A DNA stretch of 64,000 nucleotides, taken from contig PHEQ01000002.1 of the NCBI GenBank assembly GCA_002842985.1, forward strand, positions 159,965 to 223,964. The letters run 5' to 3'. A model generated the notes under the pieces. The model was not told the DNA's origin and made no database searches. It was given only the letters and a program-made list of their open reading frames with translations. This stretch comes from Alphaproteobacteria bacterium HGW-Alphaproteobacteria-1 (GTDB lineage Bacteria > Pseudomonadota > Alphaproteobacteria > Rhodobacterales > Rhodobacteraceae). The translations under genes were made by a program, and so were the position numbers. Positions 46,607-55,913 of the stretch are shown piece after piece (position 1 is the first letter of the stretch; each line of letters begins with the position of its first letter).

Positions 46607-47782
46607 ATGTTTGCCGTTTCAACCCTCCTCCGCAAGCCCCTGGCCCGCCTCGCCGCGATTCTCGCGCTCATCGGGCTGGCCGCTTGCGATGTCGCGCCAG
46701 GGGCCATGACCGGCGGGGGCGGCAGCGTGGCGCGGGGCGGGGTGGTCGCGGTGGCGCTTCTGGTGCCGCATGGCACGGCCAACGCTCAGGAGGCGCAGCT
46801 TGCCCGCGATCTCGAGAGTGCCGCGCGCCTTGCGGTGGCCGATCTGGCGGGCGTCGAAATCGATTTGCGCGTCTACGGCACCGCCGGCCAACCCGCGCAG
46901 GCGCAGCAGGCCGCGCTCAACGCCGCCGCCGACGGGGCGCAGATCATCATCGGGCCGCTCCATGCCGAATCGGCCAATGCCGTGGCCGTCGCCATGGCGC
47001 AGCGCAACATCAACGTGCTGGCGTTTTCCAACAACCCGACCATCGCGGGCGGCAATCTCTTCGTCCTGGGCCAGACCTTCCGCAACACCGCCGACCGGCT
47101 GGCGGCCTTTGCCACAAGCCAGGGGAAATCCCGCATCCTGGCGGTCTATTCCGAAAACGTCGCCGGGCGGCTCGGGCTCGAGGCGATCACGCAGGCGGTG
47201 CAGGCGCAGGGCGGCACGCTGGCGGGCAGCGTCAGCTACGACTTCTCGCAGGACGGGGTGGTCAACGCCGTGCCGGTGATCCGCAGCACCGCCGAGACCA
47301 ATGCGGCCGATGCAATATTTCTGACGGCCAACAGCGCGGGCGCGCTGCCGCTCTTCTCGCAGATGTTGCCCGAGGCGGGGCTTGGTCCGGACCGGGTGCA
47401 GTATATCGGCCTTGCCCGGTGGGATACGCCGCGCCAGACGCTCGATCTTCCGGGGCTGCAGGGGAGTTGGTTCGCCCTGCCCGATCCCGGCCGCGCCGCC
47501 GCCTTCGAGAGCCGCTTTCGCGCGGCCAATGGCAACAGCCCGCACCCGATCGCGGGCCTCGCCTATGACGGGATTGCCGCTGTGGGCGCGCTCACCAAGG
47601 CCGGTCGCGGCCTCACGCGCGGGGATCTGACCCAGGCTGCCGGGTTCCAGGGGGTGAGCGGCGTGTTCCGGCTGCGTCCGGACGGCACCAACGAGCGCGG
47701 CCTTGCCGTGGCGACCATCACCGACAAGCGGGTACAGATCCTGTCGCCCGCGCCCCAGGGCTTTGGCGGTGCCGGGTTCTGA
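46607..47782 (+). CDS. Penicillin-binding protein activator (LpoA-like lipoprotein)
   Basis: A 391-residue outer-membrane lipoprotein predicted from a signal peptide ending LAAC (Cys27). The mature part is a periplasmic-binding-protein type I fold (VVAVALLVPHGTANAQEAQL, IIIGPLHAESANAVA, NINVLAFSNNP, YIGLARWDTPRQ), matching the C-terminal domain of LpoA, which activates peptidoglycan synthesis by PBP1A. The N-terminal TPR part of E. coli LpoA is absent. Its position divergent from rsmI is the conserved lpoA context, which favours this role over that of an ABC-transporter binding protein. Confidence 0.85.
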   Translation: MFAVSTLLRKPLARLAAILALIGLAACDVAPGAMTGGGGSVARGGVVAVALLVPHGTANAQEAQLARDLESAARLAVADLAGVEIDLRVYGTAGQPAQAQQAALNAAADGAQIIIGPLHAESANAVAVAMAQRNINVLAFSNNPTIAGGNLFVLGQTFRNTADRLAAFATSQGKSRILAVYSENVAGRLGLEAITQAVQAQGGTLAGSVSYDFSQDGVVNAVPVIRSTAETNAADAIFLTANSAGALPLFSQMLPEAGLGPDRVQYIGLARWDTPRQTLDLPGLQGSWFALPDPGRAAAFESRFRAANGNSPHPIAGLAYDGIAAVGALTKAGRGLTRGDLTQAAGFQGVSGVFRLRPDGTNERGLAVATITDKRVQILSPAPQGFGGAGF

Positions 47783-47798
47783 GCCCGGCGCGGCGCTG

Positions 47799-50567
47799 AT
47801 GCCCCTGCCCCAGCCGCCCGCGCCGCCCGCCGATCTGATCCTGCCGCCCGACGAGATATTCGCGGCAGGCAAGGTCGCGCTGGCACTGGACGAGGCCGCC
47901 GCCGGGGCCACCGACAGCGCCGCGCTGCGCCGCGCCGCCGTCGCGATCCTGGGGGCCGAGATGACCCGCGGCCGCGCGGCCATCGCCGAGGCCTTTGCCA
48001 CGCGGCCGTTCGATGCGCGCCCGGCCACCCGTGCCTGGTGCTGGCTCACCGATTGCATCACCCTTGCCGCGCTCGATCTGGCCACGCAGCACATGCACCC
48101 GCTTGCCACGCCGACCGAGGCCGAGCGCATCGCCGTCTGCGCCGTCGGCGGCTACGGGCGCGGCGAGATGGCGCCACATTCGGACGTGGATCTGCTGTTT
48201 CTCACGCCCTACAAGATCACCCCCTGGGCCGAGAGCGTGATCGAATCGATGCTCTATATCCTGTGGGACCTGCGCCTCAAGGTCGGCCATGCCAGCCGCA
48301 CGATCCGCGATTGTCTGCGTCTGGGATCGGAAGATTTCACGATCCGCACCGCCCTTCTGGAACATCGCTTTCTGGGCGGCGATGCCGCCCTCGCGCAGCG
48401 CCTCGACACGCAGTTACGTGACAAGCTCTTTACCGGCACGGAGCGCGAATTCACCGAGGCCAAGCTCGCCGAGCGCGACGCGCGCCATGAAAAGCAGGGC
48501 GAGCGCTACATGGTCGAGCCCAACGTGAAGGAGGGCAAGGGCGGGTTGCGCGACCTGCAATCGCTGTTCTGGATCGCCAAATACCTGCATCACGTCCGAG
48601 ATGTGGGCGATCTGGTGGCGCTTGGCACCTTCACGCAGGAGGAATTCGGCACATTCGCCCGCGCCGAGAGTTTCCTCTGGGCGGTGCGCTGTCATCTGCA
48701 CCTCATCGCGGGGCGTCCCAATGACCAGCTGACCTTTGACATGCAGGTCGAGGTCGCGGACCGCATGGGCTATGCTGATCGTGGCGGTCGGCGGGGCGTG
48801 GAAATCTTCATGCAGGACTATTTCCGCCACGCCACGGCCGTGGGCGATCTCACGCGCATCTTCCTGACCAAGCTTGAGGCGTCGCAGCACAAGGCCGAGC
48901 CGCTGTTGCAACGGCTGCTCAAGCGGCGCAAGCGGCTGCGCGCGGGGTATGTCGAGATCACCGGGCGGCTGGCCGTCGCCGACGAGGCGGCCTTTCTGGC
49001 CGATCCGCTCAACCTGTTGCGGCTGTTCGAGGAGGCGCTGCGCACCGGACTTTTGATCCATCCCGACGCCATGCTCATGGTCACAAAAAACCTCTCGCTT
49101 GTCGACGAGGGGTTCCGCCACGATCCGGCGGCGCAGAAGCTCTTTCTCGACCTGCTGCTGAAACACGGCAATCCCGAGCGCGCGCTGCGGCGCATGAACG
49201 AACTTGGTGTGCTCTCTGCCTTTCTGCCGGAGTTCGAGCCCGTGCGCGCGATGATGCAGTTCAACATGTATCACCACTACACGGTGGACGAACATATCAT
49301 CCAGTGCATCTCGCACCTGGCGCAGATCGAGCGGCGCGAGTTGATCGAGGAATTGCCGGTCTCTTCCGAAATCCTCAAGGAGGGGGTCAATCGCCGCGTT
49401 CTCTACCTCGCGCTGCTCCTGCACGACATCGGCAAGGGCCGGCCTGAGGATCATTCGATCCTGGGCGCGCAGATCGCGCGCAAGGTGGCGCCCCGGCTTG
49501 GCCTTCCCAAGCGCGAGGCCGAGACGGTGGAATGGCTCGTGCGCCACCACCTGCTCATGTCCGACACGGCGCAGAAACGTGATATCGCCGATCCGCGCAC
49601 GGTGCGCGATTTTGCCAAGGCGGTGCAGACGCGCGAGCGGCTTGATCTGCTCCTCCTTCTCACGGTCTGCGACATTCGCGGTGTCGGCCCCGGCACCTGG
49701 AACAACTGGAAGGCCTCGCTCTTGCGCGCGCTCTACCGCCAGACCCGGCGCGCGATGGAGGGCGGTCTCGAGGCGCTCAACCGCGAACAGCGCGGCGTGG
49801 ACGCCAAGCGCGCGCTGCGCGAGGCGCTGCCCGACTGGGATGCGAAGGACCTCAAGATCGAGACCGCGCGACACTACCCCCCCTACTGGCAGGGGCTGCA
49901 TGTCACCGCCCATGTGATCTTTGCCCGGCTGCTGCGCGAGCTGAAGGATAACGAGATCGCCATTGATCTGGCCATCGACACGGACCGCGACGCCACCCGC
50001 GCCTGTTTCGCGCTGGCCGATCATCCGGGCATCTTCTCACGGCTGGCGGGCGCGCTGGCACTGGCGGGCGCGAATGTGGTCGATGCGCGCACCTATACCT
50101 CCAAGGACGGGTTCGCCACCGCCGTGTTCTGGATCCAGGACGATGACGGCAGCCCCTTCGAGGCCAGCCGCCTGCCGCGCCTGCGCCAGACCATCGCGCG
50201 CACCCTCAAGGGCGAGATCGTGCCGCGCGAGGCGATCAAATCGCGCGACAAGCTCAAGAAACGCGAGCGCGCCTTTCGCGTGCCCACCCATATCACCTTC
50301 GACAATGACGGATCCGAAATCTACACGATCATCGAGGTTGACACCCGCGACCGGCCCGGCCTGCTCTACGATCTCACGCGGACACTGGCGGCGAGCAATG
50401 TCTATATCGCCTCGGCGGTGATCGCCACTTTCGGCGAGCAGGTGGTCGATACCTTCTACGTCAAGGACATGTTCGGGCTGAAATTCCACTCCGAAAGCAA
50501 ACGCGCGGCGCTCGAGAAAAAGCTTCGCACTGCCATCACCGAGGGTGTGGACCGCGCGACGGCATAA
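47799..50567 (+). CDS. glnD: [Protein-PII] uridylyltransferase / uridylyl-removing enzyme
   Basis: GlnD senses glutamine and uridylylates or deuridylylates PII proteins, setting nitrogen metabolism. The 922-residue protein has a nucleotidyltransferase domain (GGYGRGEM near residue 117, then SDVDLLFL), a central HD hydrolase domain (LLLHDIGKGRPEDHS near residue 540) and two C-terminal ACT domains (from about residue 740, and IIEVDTRDRPGLLYDL from about 840) that bind glutamine. It begins 16 bases after the LpoA-like gene; an open frame inside that gene is ignored. Confidence 0.96.
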   Translation: MPLPQPPAPPADLILPPDEIFAAGKVALALDEAAAGATDSAALRRAAVAILGAEMTRGRAAIAEAFATRPFDARPATRAWCWLTDCITLAALDLATQHMHPLATPTEAERIAVCAVGGYGRGEMAPHSDVDLLFLTPYKITPWAESVIESMLYILWDLRLKVGHASRTIRDCLRLGSEDFTIRTALLEHRFLGGDAALAQRLDTQLRDKLFTGTEREFTEAKLAERDARHEKQGERYMVEPNVKEGKGGLRDLQSLFWIAKYLHHVRDVGDLVALGTFTQEEFGTFARAESFLWAVRCHLHLIAGRPNDQLTFDMQVEVADRMGYADRGGRRGVEIFMQDYFRHATAVGDLTRIFLTKLEASQHKAEPLLQRLLKRRKRLRAGYVEITGRLAVADEAAFLADPLNLLRLFEEALRTGLLIHPDAMLMVTKNLSLVDEGFRHDPAAQKLFLDLLLKHGNPERALRRMNELGVLSAFLPEFEPVRAMMQFNMYHHYTVDEHIIQCISHLAQIERRELIEELPVSSEILKEGVNRRVLYLALLLHDIGKGRPEDHSILGAQIARKVAPRLGLPKREAETVEWLVRHHLLMSDTAQKRDIADPRTVRDFAKAVQTRERLDLLLLLTVCDIRGVGPGTWNNWKASLLRALYRQTRRAMEGGLEALNREQRGVDAKRALREALPDWDAKDLKIETARHYPPYWQGLHVTAHVIFARLLRELKDNEIAIDLAIDTDRDATRACFALADHPGIFSRLAGALALAGANVVDARTYTSKDGFATAVFWIQDDDGSPFEASRLPRLRQTIARTLKGEIVPREAIKSRDKLKKRERAFRVPTHITFDNDGSEIYTIIEVDTRDRPGLLYDLTRTLAASNVYIASAVIATFGEQVVDTFYVKDMFGLKFHSESKRAALEKKLRTAITEGVDRATA

Positions 50568-50606
50568 GCCAGGCACCGCTCCAGGTGGGAGGTCTGTCGG
50601 CACTCT

Positions 50607-50655
50607 CCCGGCTCCGGGCCGGACAGCTGGAGATCCTCCGGTCAGGCCGGAGGAT
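50607..50655. repeat. Double-hairpin intergenic element, copy 4 (variant)
   Basis: ATCCTCCGG/CCGGAGGAT with loop TCAGG (50633-50655) is a perfect 9-bp stem identical in arms to the copy 3 unit, followed by the same TGACG edge. The second hairpin differs: CCCGG-CT-CCGGG at 50607-50618. It lies between glnD and clpS, oriented opposite to copy 3. Confidence 0.8.
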
Positions 50656-50774
50656 GACGGCGGGGCAAACCCGGCGGGCGGCGCAAACCGCCCCTTTTCT
50701 CAGGCGCGGCAAAAGTTATATAGAGGGGCCGAGAGACACCGCATGTTCACAAATCCCGGACCCGACCGCCACCC

Positions 50775-51116
50775 ATGCCAAAGATCCCGATCCATATCAT
50801 GACCGGACCCGAGGACGGCGACAACGATACCTCGGTCGTGCTCAAGACGCGGCCCCGCACGCAGCGTCCGCCCCTCTACAAGGTCTTGCTGCTCAATGAC
50901 GATTACACTCCGATGGAATTCGTCGTGGCGGTGCTCGAGCGGTTTTTCGGCATGTCGCATGCGCAGGCCTTCGAGATCATGCTGACGGTCCACAAGAAGG
51001 GCGTGGCCGTCGTCGGCGTCTTCAGCCACGAGATTGCCGAGACCAAGGTGGGCCAGGTGATGGATTTCGCCCGCCGCCATCAGCATCCGCTGCAATGCAC
51101 GATGGAAAAGGAATAG
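50775..51116 (+). CDS. clpS: ATP-dependent Clp protease adaptor ClpS
   Basis: ClpS delivers N-degron substrates to ClpAP. The 113-residue protein has a flexible N-terminus and the conserved core: [18 protein letters not shown] (the Asn-Asp-Asp pocket that binds the N-terminal residue), [19 protein letters not shown] and an [10 protein letters not shown] end. GTTATATAG at 50715-50723 looks like its -10 region. The downstream rsmC-like gene starts one base after the stop. Confidence 0.95.
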   Translation: MPKIPIHIMTGPEDGDNDTSVVLKTRPRTQRPPLYKVLLLNDDYTPMEFVVAVLERFFGMSHAQAFEIMLTVHKKGVAVVGVFSHEIAETKVGQVMDFARRHQHPLQCTMEKE

Positions 51117-51117
51117 C

Positions 51118-52110
51118 GTGGCCCTTGCCGACCGCCTGACGCTCGCGCTTGAAAGCGGGCATGTGGTGCTGCCCGAGAGCGGGCGTATCGCCGTATTCGC
51201 GCCGCGCGCGGGCGCGGACCTCGCGGCTCTGCCACGCGACCGGGTGCAGGTGATCACCGGATTTGCCCCGGATTTCCGGTATTTCACCGCGCAGGGGTAT
51301 GATTGCGCCATCACGCCCGAAGGCCGCTATGCCAACGCGCTCGTGTGCCTGCCGCGCGCAAGGATGCTGGCCCGCGCGATCATCTCTCAGGCAGCCGTCG
51401 TCAGCGACGGGCCGGTGATCGTGGACGGAGACAAGACCGACGGCATCGAATCGATGCTGCGCGCGCTGCGGGGGCGCGCCGAGACCGGGACGCCGCTTTC
51501 CAAGGCCCATGGCAAGATATTCGTGCTCGCACCCGGTGCCGACCTCTCCGACTGGCAAAGCGCGGATCCGCAACAGATCGAGGGCGGGTTCGTCACCGCG
51601 CCGGGGGTGTTTTCCGCCGACGGGATCGATCCGGGCTCGCGCCTGCTCGGTGACACGCTGCCTGCAAAGCTTGGCGCGCATGTGATCGACCTGGGCGGAG
51701 GCTGGGGCTATCTCTCCTCGCGCGCGCTGGAGCGCGAGGGCCTGACCCGGCTCGATCTGGTCGAGGCCGATCACGCGGCGCTTGAGTGCGCGCGCCGCAA
51801 CCTGCACGATCCGCGCGCGCATCTGCACTGGGCCGACGCGACCGGCTGGCGGCCCGAGACGCGCGCCGACACGGTGATCATGAACCCGCCTTTTCACACC
51901 ACGCGCGCCGCCGATCCCGGCCTTGGCCGCGCCTTCATCGCGGCTGCCGCCGACATGCTCAAGCCTGCGGGCGCGCTCTGGCTGGTGGCCAACCGGCACC
52001 TCGCGTATGAGACCGCCCTCGCCGAACGGTTCAAGCGCGTGACCGAGGCGGCGGGCGATACCCGTTTCAAGATCCTCCATGCCAGCCATCCCTCTCGCCA
52101 GCGGCCCTGA
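51118..52110 (+). CDS. rsmC: RsmC-like class I rRNA methyltransferase
   Basis: A 330-residue protein with the duplicated-methyltransferase layout of RsmC/RlmG, which make N2-methylguanosine in rRNA. The N-terminal domain is the degenerate copy; the C-terminal domain has the SAM loop VIDLGGGWGYLSSRALE and the exocyclic-amine catalytic motif NPPFH near residue 256. The start is a GTG one base after the clpS stop, so the two are cotranscribed. Distinguishing RsmC (G1207) from RlmG needs a wider comparison. Confidence 0.85.
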   Translation: MALADRLTLALESGHVVLPESGRIAVFAPRAGADLAALPRDRVQVITGFAPDFRYFTAQGYDCAITPEGRYANALVCLPRARMLARAIISQAAVVSDGPVIVDGDKTDGIESMLRALRGRAETGTPLSKAHGKIFVLAPGADLSDWQSADPQQIEGGFVTAPGVFSADGIDPGSRLLGDTLPAKLGAHVIDLGGGWGYLSSRALEREGLTRLDLVEADHAALECARRNLHDPRAHLHWADATGWRPETRADTVIMNPPFHTTRAADPGLGRAFIAAAADMLKPAGALWLVANRHLAYETALAERFKRVTEAAGDTRFKILHASHPSRQRP

Positions 52111-52155
52111 ATTGGCCTAGATTGCGCGACGGATCAGCCAGAAAGGCCGCCTTGA

Positions 52156-52956
52156 ATGTCGTTTTCCATCGCGGGCAAGACCGCTATCGTCACCGGCGCC
52201 GCCAACGGGATCGGCCTCGCCATCGGGCGGCACTTTGCCGACAAGGGCGCGAAAGTGATGTTCGCCGACAAGGACGAAAAGCGGCTCAAGGAAGAGTTGG
52301 GCAAGCTGACCGAGAGCGAAAATGTCCGTTATTTCGCCGGCGACATACGGCAGAAACTGGCACAGGCCAACCTGCTCTCGGCCACGCTCGACGCCTTCGA
52401 CGAGGTGGACATTCTCGTGAATGCCTGCCGCCAGGTGGTGCCTTCGGACCCGTTCAACCCGGACGATGACGGGGTCGAAACCCTCTGGCAACAGAACGTG
52501 ATGACCGCGCTGCGCATGAGCCAGCTTGTCGCGCGGCGCATGATCAAGCAGGCCGAGGGCGAGCGCGAGGGCCCGGTCGGCACGATCGTCAACCTGTCGT
52601 CGATCGCCGCGCGGCGCACGCATCCTGACCTGCTGGCCTATTCCATCGCTTCCGCCGCCCTCGACCAGATGACGCGCAGCCTTGCCGTGGCGCTGGCCCC
52701 GCACCGCATCCGCGTCAACGCGGTGGCCTTCGGCTCGGTGATGAGCGCCTCGCTCAAGGACACGCTGCGCGAGCACAGCGATTACCGCGAGGATATCGAG
52801 GAGCACACGCCGCTGGGGCGGATCGCCTCGGCCACCGAACTTGCCGAGGCGGTGCAATATCTCGCCTGCGACGGCTCGGCCTTCATGACCGGGCAGATCA
52901 TGACCATGGATGGCGGGCGCACCCTGCTCGACGCCTGCGCCGCGCCCGCCCATTGA
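52156..52956 (+). CDS. SDR family protein lacking the catalytic lysine
   Basis: A 266-residue short-chain dehydrogenase/reductase fold protein. The nucleotide motif TGAANGIG (residues 13-20) and the serine region VNLSS (146-149) are intact and Tyr162 is present, but the YxxxK motif reads YSIAS, so the lysine is Ser166. The usual NNAG strand motif is NACR (89-92). The protein may bind NAD(P) without normal dehydrogenase activity. It lies 10 bases before hemF on the same strand, a pairing worth noting. The ATG follows GGCCGCC rather than a strong Shine-Dalgarno sequence. Confidence 0.87.
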   Translation: MSFSIAGKTAIVTGAANGIGLAIGRHFADKGAKVMFADKDEKRLKEELGKLTESENVRYFAGDIRQKLAQANLLSATLDAFDEVDILVNACRQVVPSDPFNPDDDGVETLWQQNVMTALRMSQLVARRMIKQAEGEREGPVGTIVNLSSIAARRTHPDLLAYSIASAALDQMTRSLAVALAPHRIRVNAVAFGSVMSASLKDTLREHSDYREDIEEHTPLGRIASATELAEAVQYLACDGSAFMTGQIMTMDGGRTLLDACAAPAH

Positions 52957-52966
52957 AGGAGTGCCC

Positions 52967-53857
52967 ATGTCCGAGGATTTCACCGACCGCAAAGCCCGCG
53001 CAAGCGGCTGGTTCCGCAACCTGCGCGACGAGATCGTCGCCGCTTTCGAGGCGCTGGAGCAAAGCCACGCCGCGGGCCCGTTTGCCGACATGCCCCCCGC
53101 CCGGTTCGATGTGACCGAGACAAGCCGCGCCAGCGAGGATGGCTCGGACGCGGGCGGCGGATTGATGAGCGTCATGCGCGGCGGGCGCGTCTTCGAGAAG
53201 GTCGGCGTCAACGTCTCCGAGGTCTACGGTCATCTTGGCGAGGCGGCACAGCGCGCCATGGCCGCGCGCGGCGTGCCCGGCATGTCGGACGATCCGCGCT
53301 TCTGGGCCTCCGGCATCAGCCTCGTGGCGCATATGCAGAACCCGCATTGCCCGGCCGTGCACATGAACACGCGCATGTTCTGGACGCCCCACGCCTGGTG
53401 GTTCGGCGGCGGCTCGGATCTCAACCCCTGTATCGAATACCCCGAGGACACCGCGCATTTCCACGCAACGCAAAAATCCCATCTCGACCCGCACGGGACC
53501 GATCTTTATCCGCGCCTCAAGGACTGGGCGGACGAGTATTTCTTTGTGCCCCATCGCGGGCGGGCGCGCGGCGTCGGCGGGATCTTCATGGACGACCGCA
53601 ACAACGGCGACTGGGAAGCGGATTTCGCCCTGACACAGGACATCGGCCGCGCCTTTCTGCCCGCTTTCCTGCCGCTGATCGAGCGGCGGCGGGTGCAGCC
53701 CTTCACCGAGGCCGACAAGGACACGCAGCTTGTCCATCGCGGGCTCTATGCCGAATACAATCTCGTTTACGACCGCGGCACCAAGTTTGGGCTGGCCACT
53801 GGCCACGACGCCGATGCCGTGCTGATGAGCCTGCCACCACTGGCGAAATGGGTGTGA
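52967..53857 (+). CDS. hemF: Oxygen-dependent coproporphyrinogen III oxidase
   Basis: HemF decarboxylates coproporphyrinogen III to protoporphyrinogen IX using oxygen, a haem and bacteriochlorophyll step. The 296-residue enzyme has the family signatures GGGLMSVMRGGRVFEKVGVN, SLVAHMQNPHCPAVHMN, WWFGGGSDLNP and GGIFMDDRN. The ATG follows AAGGAG at seven bases. It is probably cotranscribed with the preceding SDR gene. The oxygen-independent HemN is not in the window. Confidence 0.96.
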   Translation: MSEDFTDRKARASGWFRNLRDEIVAAFEALEQSHAAGPFADMPPARFDVTETSRASEDGSDAGGGLMSVMRGGRVFEKVGVNVSEVYGHLGEAAQRAMAARGVPGMSDDPRFWASGISLVAHMQNPHCPAVHMNTRMFWTPHAWWFGGGSDLNPCIEYPEDTAHFHATQKSHLDPHGTDLYPRLKDWADEYFFVPHRGRARGVGGIFMDDRNNGDWEADFALTQDIGRAFLPAFLPLIERRRVQPFTEADKDTQLVHRGLYAEYNLVYDRGTKFGLATGHDADAVLMSLPPLAKWV

Positions 53858-53993
53858 GAGGACGATCCTCCCGCTGATGTGCGCTTCATGCGGCCCATCG
53901 CCGCAGCGCGGCATATTCAGCCGGGATATTGTCCCAAAACCCGCTGAGACCGTATCAAATCAGTCTCATTTCCGGGAAAACCCCCGGATGCGC

Positions 53994-54021
53994 TTGAATT
54001 GCGCCACCTTCCGGGTCTAAG
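53994..54021 (+). promoter_or_regulatory. Possible promoter of sat-cysC
   Basis: TTGAAT at 53994-53999 and TCTAAG at 54016-54021, with a 16-base spacer, match sigma-70 at four of six positions each. The 224-base gap also holds a 5-bp inverted repeat GAGAC/GTCTC at 53946-53967 of unknown meaning. No known sulfur or SAM riboswitch is evident. Confidence 0.32.
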
Positions 54022-54081
54022 CCGCGCGCAAACGGCGCAAGACCTCTTGCGACGCCCTGTCCAAAGACGATGAAGGTTATC

Positions 54082-55788
54082 ATGCAATCCCCCAATCTCG
54101 CCCCCGTCCCAGAACTCTATGTCTCCTACGAGAGCGCGCAAAAGCTCAAGGTCGAGGCCGGCAATCTCACAAGCTGGGATCTCAGCCCGCGCCAGATCTG
54201 CGATCTGGAACTGTTGATGAATGGCGGCTTCAACCCGCTCAAGGGGTTCCTGAGCGAGGCCGATTACGACAGCGTTGTCGAGACCATGCGCCTTGCCGAT
54301 GGCACGCTCTGGCCGATGCCGATCACCCTCGACGTGAGCGAGAAATTCGCCGAAGCGCTGGAAATCGGCCAGGACATCGCGCTGCGCGATCAGGAGGGCG
54401 TGATCCTCGCCACGATGACCGTCACCGACCGCTGGACGCCGGACAAGGCGCGCGAGGCGGCGCATGTATTCGGGGCTGATGACAGCGCGCATCCGGCAGT
54501 GAACTACCTGCACAACACCGCAGGCAAGGTCTATCTCGGTGGTCCCGTCACCGGGATTCAGCAACCGGTGCATTACGATTTCCGCGGCCGCCGCGACACG
54601 CCCAACGAATTGCGCGCGCTGTTCCGCAAGCTGGGCTGGCGGCGCGTGGTGGCCTTCCAGACCCGCAACCCGCTGCACCGCGCGCATCAGGAACTCACGT
54701 TCCGCGCCGCGCGCGAGGCGCAGGCAAACCTGCTCATCCATCCGGTTGTCGGCATGACCAAACCGGGCGATGTGGATCACTTCACCCGCGTGCGCTGCTA
54801 TGAGGCGGTGCTGGACAAATACCCCTCCGCCACCACCACGATGAGCCTGCTCAATCTGGCGATGCGCATGGCTGGCCCGCGCGAGGCGGTCTGGCATGGC
54901 CTTATCCGCAAAAACCACGGCTGCACCCATTTCATCGTCGGGCGCGACCATGCAGGCCCCGGCAAGAACAGCAAGGGCGAGGATTTTTACGGCCCCTATG
55001 ACGCGCAGGAGCTGTTCAAGCAGTATCAAGACGAGATCGGCCTTGAGATGGTCGATTTCAAGCACATGGTCTATGTGCAGGAAAAGGCGCAATATTATCC
55101 GATTTCCGAAGTGCCCGAAGGTGCCACTGTGCTCGACATTTCCGGCACCGAACTGCGCCGCCGTCTGGCCGAGGGGCTGGAAATCCCCGAATGGTTTTCC
55201 TTCCCCGAGGTGGTGGCGGAACTGCGCCGCACGCGCCCGCCGCGCTCGCAGCAGGGCTTTACGGTGTTTTTCACCGGTTTTTCAGGCTCAGGCAAATCGA
55301 CCATTGCCAACGCGCTCATGGTCAAGCTGATGGAGATGGGCGGTCGCCCGGTCACGCTTCTGGACGGCGATATCGTGCGCAAGAACCTGTCGTCGGAGCT
55401 TGGCTTTTCCAAGGAGCACCGTGATCTGAACATCCGCCGTATCGGCTATGTGGCCAGTGAGATCACCAAGAACGGTGGCATCGCCATTTGTGCGCCGATC
55501 GCGCCCTATGCCGCCACCCGCCGCGCAGTGCGCGAGGATGTCGAGCAATACGGCGCCTTCGTCGAGGTCCATGTCGCCACCTCCATCGAGGAATGCGAAC
55601 GCCGCGACCGCAAAGGGCTTTACAAGCTGGCGCGCGAGGGCAAGATCAAGGAATTCACCGGGATTTCAGATCCCTATGACGTGCCGACGAACCCAGAATT
55701 GAGCGTCGAGACCGAGAATGTCGATGTCGACAACTGCGCGCATCAGGTCATTCTCAAGCTGGAACAGATGGGCCTGATCGCGGGCTGA
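54082..55788 (+). CDS. cysC: Bifunctional sulfate adenylyltransferase / adenylylsulfate kinase
   Basis: A 568-residue fusion that activates sulfate to APS and then to PAPS. The N-terminal ATP sulfurylase has the pre-domain, QTRNPLHRAH (HxxH motif, near residue 193) and GRDHAGPG (near 286). The C-terminal APS kinase has Walker A GFSGSGKST near residue 400, DGDIVRKNLS and the mobile-lid RDRKGLYKLAREG. The ATG at 54082 has AAGG five bases upstream; the frame also opens at 54070. Monocistronic, with a strong terminator. The fusion replaces CysDN in this lineage. Confidence 0.95.
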   Translation: MQSPNLAPVPELYVSYESAQKLKVEAGNLTSWDLSPRQICDLELLMNGGFNPLKGFLSEADYDSVVETMRLADGTLWPMPITLDVSEKFAEALEIGQDIALRDQEGVILATMTVTDRWTPDKAREAAHVFGADDSAHPAVNYLHNTAGKVYLGGPVTGIQQPVHYDFRGRRDTPNELRALFRKLGWRRVVAFQTRNPLHRAHQELTFRAAREAQANLLIHPVVGMTKPGDVDHFTRVRCYEAVLDKYPSATTTMSLLNLAMRMAGPREAVWHGLIRKNHGCTHFIVGRDHAGPGKNSKGEDFYGPYDAQELFKQYQDEIGLEMVDFKHMVYVQEKAQYYPISEVPEGATVLDISGTELRRRLAEGLEIPEWFSFPEVVAELRRTRPPRSQQGFTVFFTGFSGSGKSTIANALMVKLMEMGGRPVTLLDGDIVRKNLSSELGFSKEHRDLNIRRIGYVASEITKNGGIAICAPIAPYAATRRAVREDVEQYGAFVEVHVATSIEECERRDRKGLYKLAREGKIKEFTGISDPYDVPTNPELSVETENVDVDNCAHQVILKLEQMGLIAG

Positions 55789-55814
55789 TCCCCGCAGCAC
55801 CCGGATGCACCAAC

Positions 55815-55843
55815 GGGCCACCCGCAACCGGGTGGCCCTTTTT
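55815..55843 (+). terminator. Intrinsic terminator after sat-cysC
   Basis: GGGCCACCCG (55815-55824) and CGGGTGGCCC (55829-55838) form a perfect 10-bp stem with a CAAC loop, followed by five T residues. This is the clearest terminator in the window. Confidence 0.88.
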
Positions 55844-55913
55844 CGTGGCCCCGGCCATCGACAGCCCCGCCCATGCCGCCTAGGCTCACTCCACCACAAC
55901 CCGGAGCGCGCCC

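Noticed and set aside
46607..47782. ABC-transporter substrate-binding protein
   Set aside because: The fold is the same type, but the conserved position facing rsmI-yraN and the lack of adjacent permease or ATPase genes favour an LpoA-like role.
53858..54081. SAM or sulfur riboswitch upstream of sat-cysC
   Set aside because: The 224-base gap shows a plausible promoter and a short inverted repeat but no conserved riboswitch core that I can identify.
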